Positions 57,667 to 64,000 of a stretch of 64,000 bases of DNA are shown one piece after another (position 1 is the stretch's first letter; each line of letters opens with the position of its first letter). The position numbers were made by a program, and so were the translations under genes. Source of the stretch: Tipula vernalis (Eukaryota > Arthropoda > Insecta > Diptera > Tipulidae); NCBI GenBank assembly GCA_958295665.1, contig OY282558.1, forward strand, positions 133,166,701 through 133,230,700, in the 5' to 3' direction. Under the pieces are notes generated by a model, which saw only the letters and a list, made by a program, of their open reading frames with translations, searched no databases and was not told where the DNA came from.

Positions 57667-60600
57667 CTATAGGCGGATATCTTTACCGTGGAAAATTCCC
57701 AGTATCCTTCCCTCCTTATTCTTCACCTCATAAGCCACTTTGCCAACACGGCGATGTATGGTTGCTGGTAAGAATTTTTTTGCTAGTTTAGCTAAGTAAT
57801 TTAATGGTGCATTGCTTTGCGTGAAGTTTCGCACATATATTGCCTGTCCAGGCACAAACTCCCGCTCTGCTGACCGGAGGTTATATCTCTGGGCATTGGC
57901 TAGGTAAGCTTGTTGAAGATGGAATAACATAAGTTCCTGTGCCAAAGCCAATCAATCCTGTTTTCTAGATATGTGGTGATTATTTAAAGCCTCCTGTCCT
58001 AACACACGGAGTTGTTCGTATTGGGTCCCATGCTGAATCATATGCTGGCCGAATAGCAGGTATGCCGGAGAAAAGGTAGTACCTGCATGTATGGAGTTCC
58101 GCAAAGCTCCGGCAATCTGTGGTAAGTATTGGTCCCATGTCCGATGGTCCTCATCCATATACGCCCGTATCGCGGTGAGAATGGAACGGTTAACTCGTTC
58201 AGAAGCATTGGACTGGGGTGAATATATAGGAGTAAACATATGATTAACACCATACTTCGCCAGCATCTCCTGGAGTGTTTGGGACTTGAATTGTTTCCCA
58301 TTGTCTGAATGAATGATTTCCGGAACGGAAAAGAACGGGAAAATTTCTTGCTCCAGGTAGTCGACCACTCTCTTAGCCGTAGCTTCTCGGAGGTCTTAGG
58401 ATGTGATTCACCGCCTTCGTCTGCCTACAAACTTTGCACTGTTTAATAAATCTTTTGACATCAGTGGTTAAGGTTGGCCAATAAAACTGCCTATCCAAGA
58501 GTTCAATCATTTTACCAGTTCCCATATGGGCTGCCGTCGGAGGCTTATGGGCTTGAGTTAATACTACAGGAATCAAACTCTTCGGTTAGGTTGATGTACT
58601 AATACCTTTCCGCTAGAAACCATCAGTTTTGAATTTGAACGCACATGATCCTGAAGTGACATCAATAGCTTGAGATACTCGTCTTCCGTGAAGGATGGTG
58701 AAGTGAGGTCGATGTGAAATGGGGCTACAGATCCCACTAATTCCGCTATTTCTTCCGAATACATGCGAGAAAGTGTATCTGGAACCATGTTTTGTGACCC
58801 TTTACGGTACTCAATTCGGAAATCATACCCTTGGAGTTTCAAACTCCAACGCGCTAATCTCCCGGACAAGTCCGTTTGATTCATCAGTCATTGTAGGCTC
58901 GCATGATCCGTTATGATTACAAATTTATAGCCTTCCTCATATGAACGGAACTTGCGTTGGGCTCCATTCAATTTGTGGGAATAAAAAGCAATTGAATGTA
59001 GAATGTGCGTTTATAATCTGGATGTGTTAGAACAGGTGCACTAGTTAATAGCGCTTTTAATGCATCCAGTGCTTCCTGTGCAGATTTATTCCAGACTATT
59101 TTTCCTTTTGATTTAAGCAGATTTGTCAGTGGAGCGGAAACAGTTGAGAAATTTGGAATGAATTTCCGGTACCAACCACTCATCCCCAAGAACTGCCTGA
59201 TGTGCTTGGCGGTTTTTGGTACTGGAAATTCTTGGATTGCTTTAATCTTTTCCGTGTTTACCTGGATACACCCATTGCCGATTACATGACCTAGATGCTT
59301 CAGTTGCATGAGGACAAATTTCGATTTCTCCACATTAATTGTCAATTTGGCGGCTCTCAAATGGGATGCCACTATGTCAAGCAACTTCATGTGTTCCCCA
59401 AAGGTAGAGGTAAAGTTACTAGTAGGTCATCCAAATAAACAAAAACTCGGTCATGTAACTCGTGAGGTATGACTTTATGCATGAGCCGGCACATAGTTTG
59501 TGCAGCATTACACAAACCGAACGGCATAACCGTGAACTGGTATAACGGTCTTCCTGGCACTGTGAAGGCGGTTTTACACCGAGAGCTCGGCTCAAGTGGG
59601 ATTTGCCAGAAAGCATCTTTAAGGTCTAGATTAGTGATGTATCTCGTGTTTTCCAATCTGCTCAACAACCCGTCAATAATAGGTAGCGGGTATGCTTCTT
59701 TTATTGTTACAGCGTTTAATTTACGAGCATTTAGACACATTCGTACTTTTCCTTTACTCTTTGCTACGACTGTCACCGGTGAAATCCAAGGACTGGATGA
59801 TTCCTCAATCACCCCCAAGGCTATTCTATCCAGTTCGTGGTTCATTTCCTTTTGCTTAGCTGGTGATATCGCATAGTAACGCTGTTTAACCGGCTTAGCA
59901 TCTCCTGCGTCTATCAGGTGCTCCAACAGGGTTGTTTTACCCAATCCTATAGCTGTTGTGAGGATGAAAACTTTTGCTTGATTACTTGGAGTTGATACTG
60001 TTGGTCATCCGTCAAGTTATGTTGTTTTATATCTGCACTGGGTTGAATTGGACAAGCAGAATTATTTTTGCTTTCATCCAACTCTGACACTGAGATTTGC
60101 AGTCGCATTTTTCCAGGAATTGTTCACTCCCTTGGCTTAATGCACTAATATTGGCTCCGGAGTCTAACAACCCTTCTAGCTGCTGACCACAAATTTGAAC
60201 ATGTGCATATGGTCGGTTGTCTGGTTTTGAATGGATAACCGTCGATAATATGTGCCTACGCAACTTTCGTTGCATGGCGAAATACTTCTTCATTCTAACC
60301 AACTGCCGGTTATCCGTTTGGTAGACGATTGAATGAGGATTTAGAACAAGGTTTGATCAGCGTCGCCAACTCTGGTATAATTACGGATCGTTGTTGCTGG
60401 CCGCTTCTTCTGTCATCAGAGAAGTTCCGGGTCTCGAGTTCGGGTGTGGAGAGTGTGGTTCCCGGTGATTCTGCAACTCTATTCGAACGTTTTTTGTGGG
60501 ATTGCAAACTATGCAGTCGGGAGGGAATACTAACTTTTCTCATAACAAAAGACACCTCTAACCACCTTCCGACAATCCATGTATTGATGTGATGATTCAT

Positions 60601-61538
60601 CACAGTTAAAACAACGTGCCATCTTAGTATTTCTGGAGTGGTTAGTGGCCTAAATTTGCTCTTTGAGGAACATAGTGGGTAGAGAATTGGGGCGAATGTA
60701 TTGCATCCTGAAACCTGGATGTCTGACATTTAATCTTTAAATTTTCATTAATGGCACATACTTGGTTGTAATAGCTCTCTGAATCTGCATCGCCTTCTGA
60801 TAATCTTGTCTCTTCCTCAAAACGTAATGTTTCAGGTCTAGATGAACATTGATCCGTGAAGGAAAAATCTAGCTCATGGACTCTATTCTCTCTCGATGGA
60901 CGCTAGGCGAAACGAACTTGAGGCCGATCCCATGACTTGTATTCGTTAGAATGATATACTGGTCCGTTTGGAGCTTGGAGGTCTGCTTCTGGATTTTTTC
61001 CGAAACGACGCACGGCTGCAAACCGTAAACGCATCTCTGCCTTGAGACCTTCCCAGGAGATCTCCGGATTATGGTCAACCGCCGTCCAAAACCAATCTAG
61101 AGCTTCCTCTTCCAAGCATATATCCAAGGCTCCTAGCAATAGATTTTGTTCTAACTGTGCTCGCCACGCGAGCCTTTCAACGCGGTTCAGAAACCTCTCA
61201 ATTAGGAAATCGCTATGTTCACCCTTAAGTCTAATCTTCCAGGTTTTCACTTCTCTGCGCACTTCACTGGATAATCCTCCCGACTTGATTGTTGTATACA
61301 ATTGCTCGAACTGACCGATTGGTCCACCAAGCTTGGTATTGGATCTAGGCATGCTTGTTGGACTCAATGTTAGCCCATCCATTGCCTGTGAAAAATCTCC
61401 ACGGTCATACTCCAAAAGCGTCGGAGTAAGGGGAACTTTCGGCCTTGGTTCTCGTCCAGCTACTGGCTTCTGTTGGCTGGGACCTGGTACTTGGTTTTCA
61501 TTTGGAAAAATGAAAATGTAGCGAATGTCAACAGGCAT
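57667..61538 (-). pseudogene. Ty3/gypsy relic D: gag and pol of an env-bearing element
   Basis: Minus-strand order: Gag (61538-60903), zinc knuckle (CFNCDESSHQYMDC, near 60620-60580), protease (EGLLDSGANISALS, near 60160), reverse transcriptase (DLKDAFWQIP, VYLDDLLV, 59944-59387, then shifted to 59390-58968), RNase H end (58884-58573), integrase zinc region (MIELLDRQFYWP, CKVCRQ), integrase core (58368-57952, SDNGKQF, SNASERVN) and integrase C-terminus (57951-57667). Its RT is close to that of relic B'. At least six shifts or stops are present. Flanking LTRs were not found. Confidence 0.88.
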
Positions 61539-61539
61539 T

Positions 61540-62722
61540 CGTTACACATGTTGCACGTAAATTTTTTTAAATTTAATTTTATTATCGCAACTAATTTTCT
61601 ATGCGTTCCATTTACCATCTACTCCCAAGTACTTATTTGTATTTTGCCACGTCAAATGGAACACAGCAATTAATTTCGATTATGACACAATTTTCAAAAA
61701 AAATGGGAAAATTTGGTCACTGAGCCGAAGCGGTTTTAAAACTGGATTAAAATTCACCAAGTTATTGATAACTAAAATTTACTGTTTTTAGCTGGGTAAA
61801 CATTGGCAGTGTGAAGGTTAAGGTGACATGTAATTGCCGAACATATTCTCAACATGAGTGTATAATCTTAACTAATCTAAAGACTAAAAACATATTTATT
61901 TCCTTAATATTATACTGTTATCGTCATTCCATTTAGTTGTCGTTGTACTTCCCTTCTTATCAACAAGTTTATTTATGTTGGGTGATTTTTGCTGATCTTA
62001 CTCATCTCTGTTGATAATATTTCTTCCTGACTGTGCGAATGGAATGTTATACCCCCAGTATTTTATATACATATTTGGAAATCAAACTCCTATACAAGCA
62101 CACAAATGCTGCATGCACAAAGCTACCCCGTAAAAACCATTTTTTTCTTTCAATTCTCAAATGTCTTCATTTTAAAGAATGCCGAACGATTCTTTAAGTA
62201 CATAGTAAAAACCAATTATGAAATATGTATACCAAAATCGAAAACTATTACATAATACATAATTTGAAATATTTCTTTGGTTAGTGTCTTTCTTCCATCT
62301 TACTCTCGAATTAAGCATATTTAAGAAATTTGAAACTTTTACAAAATTCTGTTTCTACATTTTTATGCGAAAGAGTAAGAGAGTGAATAATAGGCAAGTG
62401 TTTAGTGTATTGTATACATATCTTTGTACTACAGCTGATAGTTTCCCGCGCTTTAACACATGTGTTCGCATCGTAAATACTAAATTATACTTATCAAATA
62501 TTAGAATAAACATTTGATAACATATTTGTGCAGATCATAGTTTAAAATCTTTTTATTGTTATTATTATTAGCGTGATTAATAAATAATACATTGTTGTTG
62601 GATTCCATATCTAATCAAGAAACACATACACAAACACACACAACTAAATTTAAAAAAAAAAATCTCCTCTGTCCGTCACTTAGTTATCATTCTGCCTTCG
62701 TTAAAATAACATCGCATACATT
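61540..62722. other. AT-rich region upstream of the second EcKL gene
   Basis: No coding region recognised. The right part should hold the promoter and 5' UTR of the EcKL gene. The left part may hold remains of the gypsy D LTR, but nothing could be paired with another copy. Confidence 0.45.
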
Positions 62723-64000
62723 ATGTCTGTTATACCAATCGAAAATATACCCGTCCGTGTTATAACCATACTCAATGAAATTGCTTGCGATCAATTAAAT
62801 TTCACCGAATTTAAATATCGATTTGAATGCGCTTCAAACGTTGGCGACGGTTACATTGGAATTATAACACGTGTATGGATTGAAAGTGATCGCCCCGATG
62901 GTCTACCAAAACGTAAATCATTAATTTGTAAATACCAGTCAAGTGATAAAATGCATCGGGATACATTTAATTCGGCTAAATTGTTTGCGCGCGAAGTTTT
63001 TGTATACAGTCGTGTTTTACCCGAGTTTGAAAAAATCCAGGCAGAATATCAAATAGCACAAGATGATGGATTTTTTGCATTTCCAAAGTGTTATCATGCA
63101 TCGGGTGATGTGAACGATAATGATATAGTGTTGATATTTGAAGATATGGTGGCACGTGATTTTATTATGGACCCGACAGAAAGTAAATATGATATAGAAC
63201 ATATTCGACTTTTATATGTGTTGCTTGGCCGTTTTCATGCATTATCGTTTGCATTACGATTTCATAAGCCGCAAGTATTTGAGGTGTTTAAACAAATGGA
63301 TGATTTGTTGCATATGATGATGACAACCGAGGCATTGAATCCGGTGGCAAAAAAAAATATACAACTTACGGCCGCCATACTAGAACCGGAGGAAGAGCAT
63401 TTAAAACGGAAAGTATTAAAATATGAAAATTGTTTGTGGGATGAAATGGGTACAAAAGTATTGGACGGTAATTTATCGGAACCATACTCGGTTGTAGCGC
63501 ATGGCGACTGTTGGGTGAACAACTTGATGTTTAGATATGAGGTAACTATAACCGTTAAATATTTTTATTTTTTTTTAATCATATTTGTAATTATTTTTAT
63601 TGTAGAATGGTACACCAGTAGAAGTAATTCTAATCGACTATCAACATACACGTTATTGTTCCCCAGCCGTGGACCTAGTATATTTACCATTTTTATGTTC
63701 AACCCATGAATTTCGTAATCAATACAATGAATATTTAATCGATGTCTACTATAAATCATTTGATAAATTATTGCGTCAATTAGGGGCAAATCCTCACGAA
63801 TTATTTTCGTATGCTGAGGTACACGCTCAATTAAAACAATTTGGAATTATTGGATTTGGAATGGGCACATTTACAACACCGTTAAATTGTCGACTTGATG
63901 TGAATAATATCGATGAACAAAGTAAAGAGTTTAAGGCGTATAAAATTCGAATGGGCCGAATTGTTCGAGATGTAGAGAATTTTGGATATTTTGGTGAAGA
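62723..64000 (+). CDS. Ecdysteroid-kinase-like protein (EcKL family), second copy, cut by window end
   Basis: Exon 1 is 62723-63541 (273 codons) and exon 2 begins at 63606; the intron 63542-63605 (64 bp) starts GTAACT and ends TTGTAG, phase 0, at the same site as in the copy at 13327. Motifs: LICKYQ with the ATP-site Lys, HGDCWVNNLM (H260, D262) and VILIDYQHTRY (Asp 284). The protein is intact to the window edge, lacking only a few C-terminal residues by comparison with the paralogue. Blocks such as FNSAKLFAREVFV, VLPEFEKIQAEY and ALSFALRF are shared. The ATG at 62723 aligns with the paralogue's start. Confidence 0.93.

Overview
The window looks like insect, most likely dipteran (fly), nuclear DNA. 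The only host genes recognised with confidence are two ecdysteroid-kinase-like (EcKL/CHK-like) genes, each with one 63-64 bp intron at the same position. The rest is AT-rich, gene-poor sequence packed with insect-type transposable elements: Ty3/gypsy of the CsRn1/Kabuki and env-bearing types, BEL/Pao, and RNase H-bearing LINEs. No prokaryotic features are present.

Layout. 1-451 is AT-rich spacer. 452-4002 is a 181-bp satellite (about 19 units with a partial 543-bp higher-order repeat), ending at a GC-rich hairpin (4020-4119). 5201-11748 is a young minus-strand CsRn1-type LTR retrotransposon with 720-bp LTRs, a 5-bp target duplication, a tRNA-Trp primer site, a -1 frameshift site, one stop codon in the integrase, and an extra 3' ORF carrying a second Gag-like CHCC box. 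A LINE relic follows (12005-12563). The first EcKL gene (minus) is at 13327-14604. 15955-17710 holds a transposase scrap, a possible small secreted Cys-rich protein and simple repeats. 17711-23161 is a complete minus-strand LINE with intact ORF1 and ORF2. 24307-31096 is an almost intact BEL/Pao element inserted in a degenerate repeat block. 31328-32259 holds two inverted repeats, one a perfect 95-nt pair. 32478-38114 is a second full-length LINE (plus strand) with a broken ORF2. 38400-61538 is a graveyard of broken BEL/Pao and Ty3/gypsy elements, including two envelope-like remnants, a head-to-head gypsy fragment, a SINE-like Pol III unit and a LINE relic. The second EcKL gene (plus) starts at 62723 and runs off the window.

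How it fits together. The EcKL paralogues are divergent neighbours separated by 48 kb of nested transposons, so the TE block probably grew between two recently duplicated genes. The intact LINE, the BEL element and the CsRn1 element are the youngest insertions. The most unusual observations are the CHCC-box third ORF with a splice-acceptor-like sequence in front of it, the similarly placed hairpin 17-18 nt before the ORF2 start in both LINEs, the UAG at codon 31 of an otherwise open BEL polyprotein, and the perfect 95-nt inverted repeat.
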